Counted from the stretch's first letter, positions 47,899 through 56,856 are shown. The stretch: DNA of 64,000 bases from CAVVKW01 sp963749035 (GCA_963749035.1 CAVVKW010000001.1:124001-188000), one strand, 5' to 3'. Notes: generated from the letters alone by a model not told the origin. Program-made: numbers and translations.

Positions 47899-48753
47899 TT
47901 AATCGCGAAAAACGATCGCCCGCGCCCCGTGGACGAGCACCCGGTCTTCAACGTAGAAACGCACCCCTCGCGCCAACGCGAGCCGTTCGCAATCGCGGCC
48001 GATCCGCTTGAGATCACCGATCTCGTGAAAGTGCTCCACCCGCATCACTTCCTGTTCGACGATCGGACCCGCGTCCAGTTCCGCCGTCGCGTAGTGACAC
48101 GTCGCGCCGATCAGCTTCACCCCCCGCTCGAAGGCCTGCCGATACGGATTCGCGCCCGCAAACGCCGGCAAAAACGAATGGTGAATGTTCAGCACCCGCC
48201 CCGCCCATTTTTCACAAAACCAGTCCGGTAAAATCTGCATAAACCGAGCCATCACGATCAACTCGGCCCCGAGCGCCACGCACCGCTCATCGATCCGTCG
48301 GAAGGCCGCGTCCCGCTCCGCCGCCGGAATCTCGATTCGCTCAAAGGCCAACCCCTCCGCCTCCACCAAACCCCGGCAATCCTCGTGGTTCGCGATCACC
48401 GCCGGGATCTCCACCCGCAGTTCCCCGCCCCGCTTCCGCCAAAGCAATTCCGCCACGCAATGCTCCTCCCGGCTCGCCAGCACCACCATCCGGAGTGCCT
48501 CACCCGCCCCCCGCAGCGACCATTTCGCCCTCAGCTCCTCCGCGATCGGCCCCAACCCCGACCGCAGTTTCTCCGCCCCGCCCGGCCCGGGCTCGATTTG
48601 CATCCGCGTGAAAAACCAGCCGCTCAGCGGATCCGTGTATTGATGCACCTCCGTCAGGTTCGCCCCGCACCCAGCGAGAAACCCCGTCAACCGCGCCACC
48701 AAGCCCACCGCATCCGGGCAATTCAGTTTCAAAATCTCCGTCCCACCGCTCAT
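47899..48753 (-). CDS. purU: Formyltetrahydrofolate deformylase
   Basis: Hydrolyses 10-formyltetrahydrofolate to formate and tetrahydrofolate. The 284 residues comprise an N-terminal ACT domain (LKLNCPDAVGLVARLTGFLA, FFTRMQIE) and a C-terminal formyltransferase-like domain. The latter carries ANHEDCRG near residue 130, MARFMQILPDWF, the catalytic region NIHHSFLPAFAGANPYRQAF (Asn and His), and GATCHYATAELDAGPIVEQE with the catalytic Asp. The start is the ATG complementary to 48751-48753; the open frame above it runs through a dispersed repeat. Confidence 0.94.
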   Translation of the reverse strand: MSGGTEILKLNCPDAVGLVARLTGFLAGCGANLTEVHQYTDPLSGWFFTRMQIEPGPGGAEKLRSGLGPIAEELRAKWSLRGAGEALRMVVLASREEHCVAELLWRKRGGELRVEIPAVIANHEDCRGLVEAEGLAFERIEIPAAERDAAFRRIDERCVALGAELIVMARFMQILPDWFCEKWAGRVLNIHHSFLPAFAGANPYRQAFERGVKLIGATCHYATAELDAGPIVEQEVMRVEHFHEIGDLKRIGRDCERLALARGVRFYVEDRVLVHGARAIVFRD

Positions 48754-48765
48754 AATCGAAGCATC

Positions 48766-48981
48766 GTGAACCCTGAGGCCAAAATCCAAAACCCAAAAGC
48801 CACCGTCCTCCCCCTCCTCTGCTGCCCCCACACGCACCAGCCGCTCCGCCCCGCCACCCCCGCCGAACTTACCACCCTCGGCCTCACCGACGCCCTCGTC
48901 CGTAAAGACGGCCAGGCCGCCTACCCCGTCCGCGACGGCATCCCGATCCTCCTCCCCGAGGAATCGATCCCTCTGGGTTAA
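48766..48981 (+). CDS. Trm112-family protein
   Basis: A 71-residue YcaR/Trm112-type protein. The core LPLLCCPHTHQPLRPA and the ending AYPVRDGIPILLPEESIPL are typical; eukaryotic Trm112 activates methyltransferases, while the bacterial role is little known. The start is a GTG, twelve bases from the divergent purU start. The first eleven residues (NPEAKIQNPKA) derive from an AAATCCAAAACCC dispersed repeat, so the repeat makes up the N-terminus. Confidence 0.78.
   Translation: MNPEAKIQNPKATVLPLLCCPHTHQPLRPATPAELTTLGLTDALVRKDGQAAYPVRDGIPILLPEESIPLG
48778..48801. repeat. AAAATCCAAAACCC dispersed repeat at the Trm112-like start
   Basis: Same family as 4904-4940 and 9747-9785, again located at a divergent gene pair. 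Confidence 0.6.
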
Positions 48982-48986
48982 AAAAC

Positions 48987-49018
48987 CTTCGCGCCTTCGC
49001 GCCTTCGCGTGAGAACCT
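48987..49018. repeat. CTTCGCGCCTTCGCGCCTTCGCGTGAG dispersed repeat before thrS
   Basis: Three CCTTCGCG units followed by TGAGAACC lie 13 bases before the thrS start codon, leaving almost no unique leader sequence. Confidence 0.75.
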
Positions 49019-49031
49019 CCCGGCCCTTCTC

Positions 49032-50909
49032 ATGACTCCGCAAATGACCGAACTCGAGCGTCTCCGCCACTCCTGCGCCCACGTTCTCGCCACCGCCATT
49101 CTCAAAATCTGGCCCGACGCCCAGTTCGCCGCCGGCCCACCCGTCGACCAGGGCTTCTACTACGACGTCGACCTCGACCACCGCATCAGCCCCGAAGACT
49201 TCGAGAAAATCGAAGCCGCCATGAAGACCGAGACCAAGGCCAACAACCCCTTCGAACGCGTCGAGATCTCTCGCGCCGAAGCCATCGCCCTCGCCGAAGC
49301 CGGCGAACTTGCCGCCCTCGGGCCCCGCTCCGCCCCGTCGAAGTTCAAACTCGATATCCTCACCCGCATCCCCGAAGGCGAGACCATCACCCTCTTCCGC
49401 AACGGCGAATTCACCGATCTCTGCGCCGGACCGCACGTTCCCCGCACCGGCAATCTCAAAGCCTTCAAGCTCACCCACGTCGCCAGCGCCTACTACCTCG
49501 GCGACGAAAACAACCCTCAACTCCAGCGCATCTACGGCACCGCCTTCAAGAACAAGACCGAGATGGCCGAGCACTTCGAGATGCTCGAAGAAGCCAAGCG
49601 CCGCGACCACCGCAAGATCGGCGCCGAGATGGGTCTCTTCGCCATGGACCCCGACTACGTCGGCCCCGGCCTCCCCTTGTGGCTACCAAAAGGCACCGTC
49701 CTCGTCGAAGAACTCGAAAAATTGGCGAAGGAAACCGAATTCGCCGCCGGCTACGACCGCGTCCGCACCCCGCACCTCGCCCGCGAGAAGATGTATCAGA
49801 CCAGCGGCCACCTCCCCTACTACGAAGACAGCATGTTCCCCCCGATGGAACTCAGCGAATCCTCCAACGGCGAAGCCGCTGACTCCTCCACTCAACCCTC
49901 AACACTCAACCCTCAACCCGCCGAAGGCGACTCCGACCGGTATTACTTGAAGGCGATGAACTGCCCGCACCACCACCGCATCTTCGCGGCGGAGCCCCGC
50001 AGTTACCGCGACCTTCCCCTCCGGTTCGCCGAATACGGCTGCTGCTACCGCTACGAGCAATCCGGCGAGCTCCTCGGCCTCATGCGCGTCCGCAGCATGC
50101 AGATGAACGACGCGCACATCTACTGCACCGAAGAGCAGTTCGCCGACGAGTTCCGCGCCGTCAACGAGATGTATCTGAAGTATTTCAAGATCTTCGGCCT
50201 CGACCGCTACCAGATGCGGTTCAGCACCCACGACCCCGCCAAGCTCGGCCAGAAGTTCGTCGACGACCCCGCCCTCTGGAAAAAAACCGAAGACATGGTC
50301 CGCCGCGTCCTCATCGACTCCGGCATTAACTACGTCGAAGTCCCCAACGAAGCCGCCTTCTACGGACCCAAGATCGACGTCCAGGTTTGGAGTGCCATCG
50401 GCCGCGAATTCACCATCGCCACCAACCAAGTCGACTTCGCCGTCCCGTCGAAATTCGGCCTCGTTTACAAGACCAGCGAGAATACCGAGGCCACCCCGCT
50501 CTGCATCCACCGCGCCCCGCTCGGCACGCACGAGCGCTTCATCGGCTTCCTCATCGAGCACTACGCCGGCAATTTCCCCCTCTGGCTCGCCCCCGAGCAG
50601 GTCCGCATCATCACCATCGGCACCGACGAACCGCTCGTCGACTACGCGCAAAAAATCCACGCCGAACTCCGCGCCCAGGGCGTCCGCGCCGAACTCGACG
50701 CCACCGCCGACAACATGAAAGGCAAGATCCAGCACGCCGAGCAGCGCAAGGTCCACACCATGCTCGTCATCGGCATGCGCGACTTGGAAGCCGGCAACGT
50801 CAGCCTCCGCCTCCACGGCCAAGGCAACAAAGGAGCCAAGCCCCGCAACGTCGCCATCGCCGATATCCTCACCCAAATCCGCGAACGCTCAGACTCATCC
50901 ACAGAATAA
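49032..50909 (+). CDS. thrS: Threonyl-tRNA synthetase lacking a TGS domain
   Basis: Class II synthetase charging tRNA-Thr, 625 residues. It starts straight with the editing domain (LRHSCAHVLATAILKIWPDA, FYYDVDLDHRISPEDF, TDLCAGPHVPRTG); the usual 60-residue N-terminal TGS domain is absent and there is no room for it upstream. The catalytic domain shows YLKAMNCPHHHRIF, QMNDAHIYCTEEQ and CIHRAPLGTHERFIGFL, which include the Zn ligands Cys, His, His. The anticodon-binding domain follows. An in-frame CAACCCTCAACACTCAACC repeat codes for STQPSTLNPQP just before DRYYLKAMNCP. The last codons and stop (CCACAGAATAA) resemble a repeat edge. Confidence 0.96.
   Translation: MTPQMTELERLRHSCAHVLATAILKIWPDAQFAAGPPVDQGFYYDVDLDHRISPEDFEKIEAAMKTETKANNPFERVEISRAEAIALAEAGELAALGPRSAPSKFKLDILTRIPEGETITLFRNGEFTDLCAGPHVPRTGNLKAFKLTHVASAYYLGDENNPQLQRIYGTAFKNKTEMAEHFEMLEEAKRRDHRKIGAEMGLFAMDPDYVGPGLPLWLPKGTVLVEELEKLAKETEFAAGYDRVRTPHLAREKMYQTSGHLPYYEDSMFPPMELSESSNGEAADSSTQPSTLNPQPAEGDSDRYYLKAMNCPHHHRIFAAEPRSYRDLPLRFAEYGCCYRYEQSGELLGLMRVRSMQMNDAHIYCTEEQFADEFRAVNEMYLKYFKIFGLDRYQMRFSTHDPAKLGQKFVDDPALWKKTEDMVRRVLIDSGINYVEVPNEAAFYGPKIDVQVWSAIGREFTIATNQVDFAVPSKFGLVYKTSENTEATPLCIHRAPLGTHERFIGFLIEHYAGNFPLWLAPEQVRIITIGTDEPLVDYAQKIHAELRAQGVRAELDATADNMKGKIQHAEQRKVHTMLVIGMRDLEAGNVSLRLHGQGNKGAKPRNVAIADILTQIRERSDSSTE
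49891..49920. repeat. In-frame CTCAACCCTCAAC-family repeat inside thrS
   Basis: ACTCAACCCTCAACACTCAACCCTCAACCC codes for a polar Ser/Thr/Pro/Gln loop between conserved ThrRS blocks. It is a variant of the CAACTCTCAACT family. Confidence 0.7.
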
Positions 50910-50953
50910 ACGGACCGACCCAGGTCTGATTTCAGCATTCCGAATCGAATGCC

Positions 50954-50990
50954 AAAAATCTGCGTCCCTCGGCTTAATCTGCGGACAAAA
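50954..50990. repeat. CTGCGTCCCTCGGCTTAATCTGCGGA-family dispersed repeat
   Basis: Third copy of the family also present at 15887-15923 and 23949-23985; it lies between thrS and cas3. Confidence 0.7.
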
Positions 50991-51034
50991 CTCAGGTAAC
51001 GACATCGCCATAAAGTCCTTTGAACGGACAACCC

Positions 51035-53389
51035 ATGCAGTTCTTCGCCCACACCGATCCGGACCACCCCGATCCCGGCGATGCCGCCCGGCATTGGGAG
51101 CCCCTCTTCACGCCGTTCGGCGAAGGCCCGGACGAATGCCGGCAAGACGCCTGCAAAAGGTGCGAGTCGCTTGACCGCTTCCACGGCCACCTCAACAAAG
51201 TCGCTTGGTGGACCGCCAAATTCGCCGCAGAAATGTTTCCCCCCGGCCCCGACCGGGAATCCGCCCACCAATGGGGCACCCTCACCGGCCTCTGGCACGA
51301 CCTCGGGAAATTTGCACCTGAGTGGCAGGACTATCTCGAAGCTAAATCCGATCCTCACTCGACCGAGATCGCCGGAAAACTCGATCATTCGTCGGCCGGA
51401 GCCCGACACGCCGTCAGCCGAATTCCCCACGTCGGCACCTTCCTGGCCTACTTAATCGCCGGACATCACGCCGGTTTGGCCGACGGAATTTCCGACTCGA
51501 ATACCAGTCTCGAAAACCGCCTTCGACTGCGCCCCACGTCTCTCGACGGCCCACCCGAACTTCTCGCGTTCGCAAATACTCTCCCACCCATTCCCCTAGC
51601 ATCCGACTCCGGCCCCAGCCACGCATTTTTCCTCCGCTTCCTCTTCTCCGCCCTCGCCGACGCCGACTTCCTCTCCACTGAGGCGTTCATGTCCGCCGAT
51701 CGCGCCCGCTTCCGCCCCACCGCGCAGCCCTCCATCGCCGCTCTCGAATCCACCCTTACCACCCACCTTGAGAATCTCGCCAGCAAAGCCCGCCCGTCCC
51801 CCGTCAATCAATACCGCGCCAACATCCTTCGCGATTGCCGATCAGCGGCCAACGCCCCCCCCGGCCTCTTCTCCCTCACCGTCCCCACGGGCGGCGGGAA
51901 GACCCTCTCGTCCCTGGCTTTCGCCGTCAGTCATGCCCGCATTCACGACCTCCGACGGATCATCTACGTAATCCCCTACACCTCCATCATCGAGCAAAAC
52001 GCCGCTGTCTTCCGGGAAGCCCTCTCCGCACTCGGCCCGGACGTCGTCCTTGAGCATCACTCGAGCTTCGACCCCGACAAGGAGACCACCACCTCCCGCC
52101 TCGCCACCGAGAACTGGGACGCCCGCCTCATCGTCACCACCAACGTCCAATTTTTCGATTCCCTCCACGCTCACAAAACCTCCCGCTGCCGAAAACTCCA
52201 CCGCATCGCCCGTTCGGTCGTCATCCTCGACGAGGCCCAATCCCTTCCCACCAAGTTTTTAGCCCCCTGCCTTCGCACCCTCGAAGAACTCACAGCCCAC
52301 TATCAGACCTCCGTCGTTCTCTGCACCGCGACCCAGCCCGCCATCATCCGAAACGATGAATTTAAAATCGGCCTCCAGCCGCCCCGTGAGATCATCCCCG
52401 ATCCCGCCGACCTCTACCAGTCCCTCCGCCGCGTCACCACCACCCGCCTACCTGGAAAAACTCTCGACGAACCCCTCATCCACCACCTTCGCGATCACCC
52501 CCAGGCCCTCTGCATCGTCAATACCCGCCGCCACGCCCGTTGTCTCTTCGACCTGCTTCCGAACGATCCCGCTCGTTTCCACCTTTCCGCCCTCGTGTGT
52601 CCCGAGCACCGCACCGAAAAGCTCCGCACTATCAAACACCGTCTCGACACCGACCTCTCCGTTCATCTCATCTCGACTCAACTCATCGAAGCTGGCGTCG
52701 ACATTGACTTCCCCGTTGTCTTCCGAGCACTCGCCGGTCTCGACTCCATCGCCCAATCGGCAGGCCGCTGCGATCGCGAAGGCCGCCTCACCGCCGCAGC
52801 CGGCACTCCCGCCGGCCGCCTGTTCCTTTTCGAGCCACCAGCCGCTCCACCTCCCGGCTTTCTCGCCTCCACCGCCGCCTCCGCCGCCGAAGTCCTGTCC
52901 GCCGACCCGACTGATCCCCTCGATCTCTCCGTGATCGAATCCTATTTCCGGACCCATTACTGGAAACACGAGAACTCCACCGACGAAAAAAACATCCGCG
53001 ACTGCTGGCCGCGCGAGCCGCTACGGCATCCCCGCCAACTCCTCCAGTATAAGTTCAAGACCTGCGGCGAAACCTTCCGCCTGATCGATAACGACTACAC
53101 GCAACCCGTCCTCATCCCCTACGGCGACAAAGGCCGTCACCTCTGCGACCTGCTCCGCGAGACTTTCGACCCCTCCGAAATCCGCGACCTCGCCCGAAAG
53201 CTCCAGCGCTTCACCGTCAACATCCCCCCACACCAGCACGCCGCCCTACTTCGTGCCGGAATTCTCATCCCCCTCCACGACACGCGCTTTTTTCTTCTCA
53301 ATTCCGCGCCACACTACGACGACGAATGCGGCCTCCATCCCGAGCCCGACCTCACTCTCGACCCCTGCCATTTTCTTATCGCCGGATGA
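51035..53389 (+). CDS. cas3: CRISPR-associated helicase/nuclease Cas3 (type I-C)
   Basis: Degrades DNA marked by Cascade. The 784 residues have the HD nuclease domain first (HLNKVAWWTAKFA near residue 50, LWHDLGK near 87, HSSAGARHA and AGHHAG). The SF2 helicase follows, with Walker A TVPTGGGKT near 283, a DEAQ box near 399, TATQPAI, and the C-terminal STQLIEAGVDIDFPVVFR and QSAGRCDREG motifs. All catalytic signatures are intact. The start is the ATG at 51035; a TTG five codons earlier is an alternative. It opens the cas operon and is separated from cas5 by a toxin-antitoxin pair. Confidence 0.95.
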   Translation: MQFFAHTDPDHPDPGDAARHWEPLFTPFGEGPDECRQDACKRCESLDRFHGHLNKVAWWTAKFAAEMFPPGPDRESAHQWGTLTGLWHDLGKFAPEWQDYLEAKSDPHSTEIAGKLDHSSAGARHAVSRIPHVGTFLAYLIAGHHAGLADGISDSNTSLENRLRLRPTSLDGPPELLAFANTLPPIPLASDSGPSHAFFLRFLFSALADADFLSTEAFMSADRARFRPTAQPSIAALESTLTTHLENLASKARPSPVNQYRANILRDCRSAANAPPGLFSLTVPTGGGKTLSSLAFAVSHARIHDLRRIIYVIPYTSIIEQNAAVFREALSALGPDVVLEHHSSFDPDKETTTSRLATENWDARLIVTTNVQFFDSLHAHKTSRCRKLHRIARSVVILDEAQSLPTKFLAPCLRTLEELTAHYQTSVVLCTATQPAIIRNDEFKIGLQPPREIIPDPADLYQSLRRVTTTRLPGKTLDEPLIHHLRDHPQALCIVNTRRHARCLFDLLPNDPARFHLSALVCPEHRTEKLRTIKHRLDTDLSVHLISTQLIEAGVDIDFPVVFRALAGLDSIAQSAGRCDREGRLTAAAGTPAGRLFLFEPPAAPPPGFLASTAASAAEVLSADPTDPLDLSVIESYFRTHYWKHENSTDEKNIRDCWPREPLRHPRQLLQYKFKTCGETFRLIDNDYTQPVLIPYGDKGRHLCDLLRETFDPSEIRDLARKLQRFTVNIPPHQHAALLRAGILIPLHDTRFFLLNSAPHYDDECGLHPEPDLTLDPCHFLIAG

Positions 53390-53422
53390 CCCTCTCCTTC
53401 TGCACGAACGCAAGGTTGAAAT

Positions 53423-53442
53423 AAGCCCTATTCTCAATAGGC
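53423..53442. promoter_or_regulatory. Imperfect palindrome upstream of the first antitoxin
   Basis: AAGCC(C)TATT-CTC-AATAGGCTT, an inverted repeat 38 bases before the antitoxin start. Antitoxins usually repress their own operon at such palindromes. The CTATT/AATAG half-site recurs in the inverted repeat at 53821-53854. Confidence 0.45.
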
Positions 53443-53479
53443 TTCTGCAAAAGGGAAATACCAAGACCGACCCGCGACC

Positions 53480-53713
53480 ATGCAAACCATCGACTGCGCC
53501 CACATCCCATTCCCCGCATCACTCCTTGAGTCGCTTAAACACGGCGAAACGATCGCCGTGCTCGACAAATCCCGCACGCTCGCCTTCATCGTTCCCGGGT
53601 CACCTTCCACTAAATCCCGCCCGTTTGGTTGCGCCAAGGGAGAATTCACGCTCGCCGACGACTTCAACGACCCGGACCCGGAAGTCGAAAGCCTGTTCTA
53701 CGGAACAAACTGA
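53480..53713 (+). CDS. Antitoxin-like protein of a PIN-toxin module
   Basis: A 77-residue protein. Its C-terminal half, RPFGCAKGEFTLADDFNDP followed by a short acidic end, is typical of antitoxins (Phd- or DUF2281-like) that pair with PIN-domain toxins. The N-terminal half (IPFPASLLESLKHGETIAVL) resembles the small beta DNA-binding or dimerisation part. It lies right after cas3 in the same direction. The toxin gene is not adjacent but 183 bases downstream, which is unusual for such pairs. Confidence 0.75.
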   Translation: MQTIDCAHIPFPASLLESLKHGETIAVLDKSRTLAFIVPGSPSTKSRPFGCAKGEFTLADDFNDPDPEVESLFYGTN

Positions 53714-53896
53714 ATCGCAAAATCGAATCCCCGACCCGCAAAAACGAGCCGGGGAAATTCGATGGCAATGAGAGCCTTCGGATTAGAATTTCAATCCCCA
53801 CCACGAAATCGTAGCGACCTCTTGACAATAGCTGCCCAACCTCTATTGTTCAAGCCTTCTCTAAACAGAATGCTCTATGTCCACCGTTAGATAGAT
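53714..53896. other. Non-coding gap splitting the antitoxin and PIN toxin
   Basis: An AT-richer stretch without a coding frame. A stem CGAATCCCCG/CGGGGAAATTCG (53724-53761) may end the antitoxin transcript, and a promoter-like inverted repeat follows at 53821-53854. Confidence 0.45.
53821..53854 (+). promoter_or_regulatory. Promoter-like inverted repeat upstream of the PIN toxin
   Basis: CTTGACAATAG and CTATTGTTCAAG form an inverted repeat around eleven bases. It contains TTGACA (53822-53827) and, 16 bases on, TATTGT (53844-53849), so a -35/-10 pair overlaps a possible operator. Confidence 0.45.
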
Positions 53897-54280
53897 ATGA
53901 ATTTTCTCTGCGATACTCATGCCTTTCTTTGGTTCGCCGGCGGGGATTCACGACTGCGTCAGGATCAGCGAGAAGCCCTCGAGGACACCGGAAACATCAT
54001 TTTCCTAAGTTCGGTCTCATCCACTGAGATTGCCATCAAGCACAGCATCGGCAAACTCCCGTTGCCGGAATCCCCCGAGATCTACGTTCCACGGCTTCGC
54101 GAACGAGTTCAATTTTCGGAACTCCCGTTGGATGAACGAGCGTCCCTCCGCCTCGCGACCTTACCCCTCCTCCACCGCGATCCCTTTGATCGCCTCCTGA
54201 TCTGCCAAGCTCTCACCCTCGAAATCACAATCGTAACCTCCGACTCCCACGTCCGCCAATACGACGTCCCGACCCTCTAA
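53897..54280 (+). CDS. vapC: PIN-domain toxin (VapC family)
   Basis: A 127-residue PIN-domain ribonuclease. The acidic metal-binding residues are seen as Asp6 in NFLCDTHAFLWFAGG, Glu in SSTEIAIKHSIGKL near residue 45, Asp in HRDPFDRLLICQA near 95 and Asp in IVTSDSHVRQYD near 115. The pattern fits the Sll0205-type VapC subgroup that partners Phd-like antitoxins. It is followed by cas5c after nine bases, so transcription into the Cascade genes may start at its promoter. Confidence 0.87.
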   Translation: MNFLCDTHAFLWFAGGDSRLRQDQREALEDTGNIIFLSSVSSTEIAIKHSIGKLPLPESPEIYVPRLRERVQFSELPLDERASLRLATLPLLHRDPFDRLLICQALTLEITIVTSDSHVRQYDVPTL

Positions 54281-54289
54281 TCTCACCCC

Positions 54290-54976
54290 ATGTCCTACGG
54301 TATCAAAATCCACGTCTGGGGCGAATTCGCCTGTTTCACCCGCCCGGAAATGAAAGCCGAGCGCGTTACCTACGAAGTCATCACGCCCTCAGCCGCCCGC
54401 GGCATCCTCGAAGCCATTTACTGGAAGCCCCAAATCCGCTGGGTCATTGACAAACTTCACCTCCTCACCCCCGTCCGCTTCACCAGCATTCGCCGTAACG
54501 AAGTGGGCAAAAAAATGTTCTCGCCCTCTCAATCCGTCATGAGCAGCGCAGAGCCGGTCACCGTCGGACTTGCCGTCGAAGACGAGCGCCAGCAACGCGC
54601 CTCTCTCGTCCTCCGCGATGTCGCCTACATCATCGAAGCCCATTTCGAACTCATCGACCGCACCGAACCCGAAGGCAAGCACCTCGACATGTTCAACCGC
54701 CGCGCCCGCCGCGGCCAATACTTTCACCATCCCTATCTTGGTACCCGCGAATTCCCCGCCGACTTCGCCCTCATCGAATCCGATCACCCCGCTTCACAGC
54801 TCCCGCCCGCCAACCGCGACAGGGACTTCGGCTTCATGCTCCACGACATCGAATTCGATCAGGATCCCCGGACCAAAAAAGTCCGCAACACCACGCCCCG
54901 CTTTTATCCAGCCGTCATGAAGAATGGCGTCATCGACGTGCAGCAATGCCTTCGCAACTCCCCCCTCGGTCGATGA
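54290..54976 (+). CDS. cas5: Cas5c (Cas5d), Cascade subunit and crRNA-processing endonuclease
   Basis: In type I-C this protein replaces Cas6 and cuts the pre-crRNA, then caps the crRNA 5' handle. The 228 residues begin YGIKIHVWGEFACFTRPEMKAERVTYEVITP, in which the family N-terminal RAMP fold is plain, and continue with SAARGILEAIYWKPQIRW. Conserved segments around RRGQYFHHPYLGTREFPADF follow. The stop overlaps the cas8c start (ATGA). Confidence 0.94.
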   Translation: MSYGIKIHVWGEFACFTRPEMKAERVTYEVITPSAARGILEAIYWKPQIRWVIDKLHLLTPVRFTSIRRNEVGKKMFSPSQSVMSSAEPVTVGLAVEDERQQRASLVLRDVAYIIEAHFELIDRTEPEGKHLDMFNRRARRGQYFHHPYLGTREFPADFALIESDHPASQLPPANRDRDFGFMLHDIEFDQDPRTKKVRNTTPRFYPAVMKNGVIDVQQCLRNSPLGR

Positions 54977-56856
54977 TCCTCCAATCGCTCAACCAGCTTT
55001 ACGGACGCCTCGCCGAAGACGACGACTACCAACTCCCCCAGCCCGGCTACGCCACTCAGAACATCACCTTCCGCATCGTTCTTAATCCCGACGGCTCCCT
55101 TCAAAACATGGAAGACGCCCGCCAACCCATCACCGAGACACTCAGATCGGGAAAGACCAAAACCAGGCACGTCCCCCGGCAAATGCTCGTTCCCGATCTC
55201 GGCGGACGCACTTCCGGCATCAAACCCTACTTCCTCAGCGACAAACTCGCCTACCTCACCGGCTACGACAAGGACTCCGGCAAACGCGCCTTGGCGGAAA
55301 ACCAGTTCGCCGCCTCCAAAGAGCTTCACATCGCACTCGCCGCCCAGATCGAATCCGACGAATTCAAAGCCGTCTGTGCTCATTTCGAGCACTTCCACTG
55401 GGAGACCGCAACCGATCTGCTCGAAGAATGCGCCCCATTCGCCTCCACCGGCTTCGGTGTTTTCCGCGTCCTGCCGGTCCGCGCCAACGTCCACGAACTC
55501 CAATCCATCCGCGACTACTGGGCCGCGAGAAAACCAGCCGCAACGGATGAACCCGAAACCGAAGGCCAATGCCTCGTCACCGGCGAAACCCTCCCGCTCG
55601 CCAGAATTCACGAGCCAAAATTTGGAGGCTTCGGAACCGACAAGCCCCTCCTAGTCTCCTTCAACGACCCAGCCTACCGCTCCTACGGCAAAGACCAATC
55701 CTACAACGCCCCCGTCTCCCGCCAAGCCACCTTCCAATACTGCAACGCCCTCAACGCACTCCTCTCCGGCCCTCGCTCCCACCGCCATCGCATTACGATC
55801 GGTGATGTCACCACCGTCTTTTGGACCGAACACGAAACCATCATCGAAGAGAAATTCGCCGCATTCTTCCGGGGCGAAATTGACACTCCTGAGAACCCGG
55901 CATCCCCGGCATCCGAAGACCGCAACGCCCACCAACGCCTCGACGCATTTCTTCGCCTCTTCCGCCGGGGCTCAGCCACCACTCTCGAAGACCTCGACGT
56001 CGATCCCGGCACAAAATTTTACATCCTCGGAGTCTCCAAGGTCACCAAAAGCCGCCTCGCCGTCCGTTACTGGCACGTCGGCACCATCCGCGAAATGATC
56101 GGCCGCCTCCGCGATCACTTCGACTGCCTCGCCATCCAACGCGCTTTCGACAACGAACCCGAATTCCCCTCCGCCAATCGCCTCCTCGATCAGACCGCCC
56201 CATTTCGAAACGGCAAATACGACCGCAAGACCATCTCCCCACTCCTCGGCGGCCAGCTTCTCCAGTCCATCCTTGGAGGCACACCCTATCCAATTGCCCT
56301 CGTCCAAGGCGTCCTTCACCGCCTCCGCGCCAACGACCCCATCAACTATCTCAAAGCTTCCATTCTCAAAGCCTTCCTAACCCGCAACCGCCAACAACCC
56401 ATCCCCATGAGCCTTAATTTCGAAATCACCGAACCCGCTTACCTAATGGGCCGCCTCTTCGCAGCCTTGGAAAAAACCCAGGAAGACGCCCTCGGCAAAG
56501 TCAACGCCGGACTCCGCGAGCGTTTCTACGGCAGTGCATCCGCTTCGCCAGCGAGCGTCTTCCCCCGCATCCTTCGAACCTATCAGCATCACCTTGCCAG
56601 AATGACTAGCGGAGCTTTGGCCGATCATGTCGGAGCGGAGAGGGCCGCGAAGGCAAAGGTCAGTCGCGAAAAATTAATCCGATCCATTCACGACTCAATC
56701 GATGCGAATATCGGCTATCCCGTTCATTTCACATTGGAGGAACAGGGGCTGTTCGCCATCGGCTATTACCAACAGCGCCAGGCATTTTTTAAACCTTCTG
56801 GATCATCATCCGATCTCAACAACCAAGACTCAACCACCACCCAAACCAACCCATGA
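54973..56856 (+). CDS. cas8c: Cas8c (Csd1), Cascade large subunit
   Basis: The 627-residue large subunit recognises the PAM and helps recruit Cas3. The start is the ATG overlapping the cas5c stop, giving MILQSLNQLYGRLAEDDDY, the usual Csd1 N-terminus. Typical Csd1 segments: PYFLSDKLAYLTGYDKDSGKR split near residue 90, CLVTGETLPLARIHEPKFGG near 200, FYILGVSKVTKSRLAVRYWH near 355 and YLMGRLFAALEKTQEDALG near 490. It ends with a short Ser/Thr/Gln-rich tail and overlaps cas7 by four bases. Confidence 0.94.
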   Translation: MILQSLNQLYGRLAEDDDYQLPQPGYATQNITFRIVLNPDGSLQNMEDARQPITETLRSGKTKTRHVPRQMLVPDLGGRTSGIKPYFLSDKLAYLTGYDKDSGKRALAENQFAASKELHIALAAQIESDEFKAVCAHFEHFHWETATDLLEECAPFASTGFGVFRVLPVRANVHELQSIRDYWAARKPAATDEPETEGQCLVTGETLPLARIHEPKFGGFGTDKPLLVSFNDPAYRSYGKDQSYNAPVSRQATFQYCNALNALLSGPRSHRHRITIGDVTTVFWTEHETIIEEKFAAFFRGEIDTPENPASPASEDRNAHQRLDAFLRLFRRGSATTLEDLDVDPGTKFYILGVSKVTKSRLAVRYWHVGTIREMIGRLRDHFDCLAIQRAFDNEPEFPSANRLLDQTAPFRNGKYDRKTISPLLGGQLLQSILGGTPYPIALVQGVLHRLRANDPINYLKASILKAFLTRNRQQPIPMSLNFEITEPAYLMGRLFAALEKTQEDALGKVNAGLRERFYGSASASPASVFPRILRTYQHHLARMTSGALADHVGAERAAKAKVSREKLIRSIHDSIDANIGYPVHFTLEEQGLFAIGYYQQRQAFFKPSGSSSDLNNQDSTTTQTNP

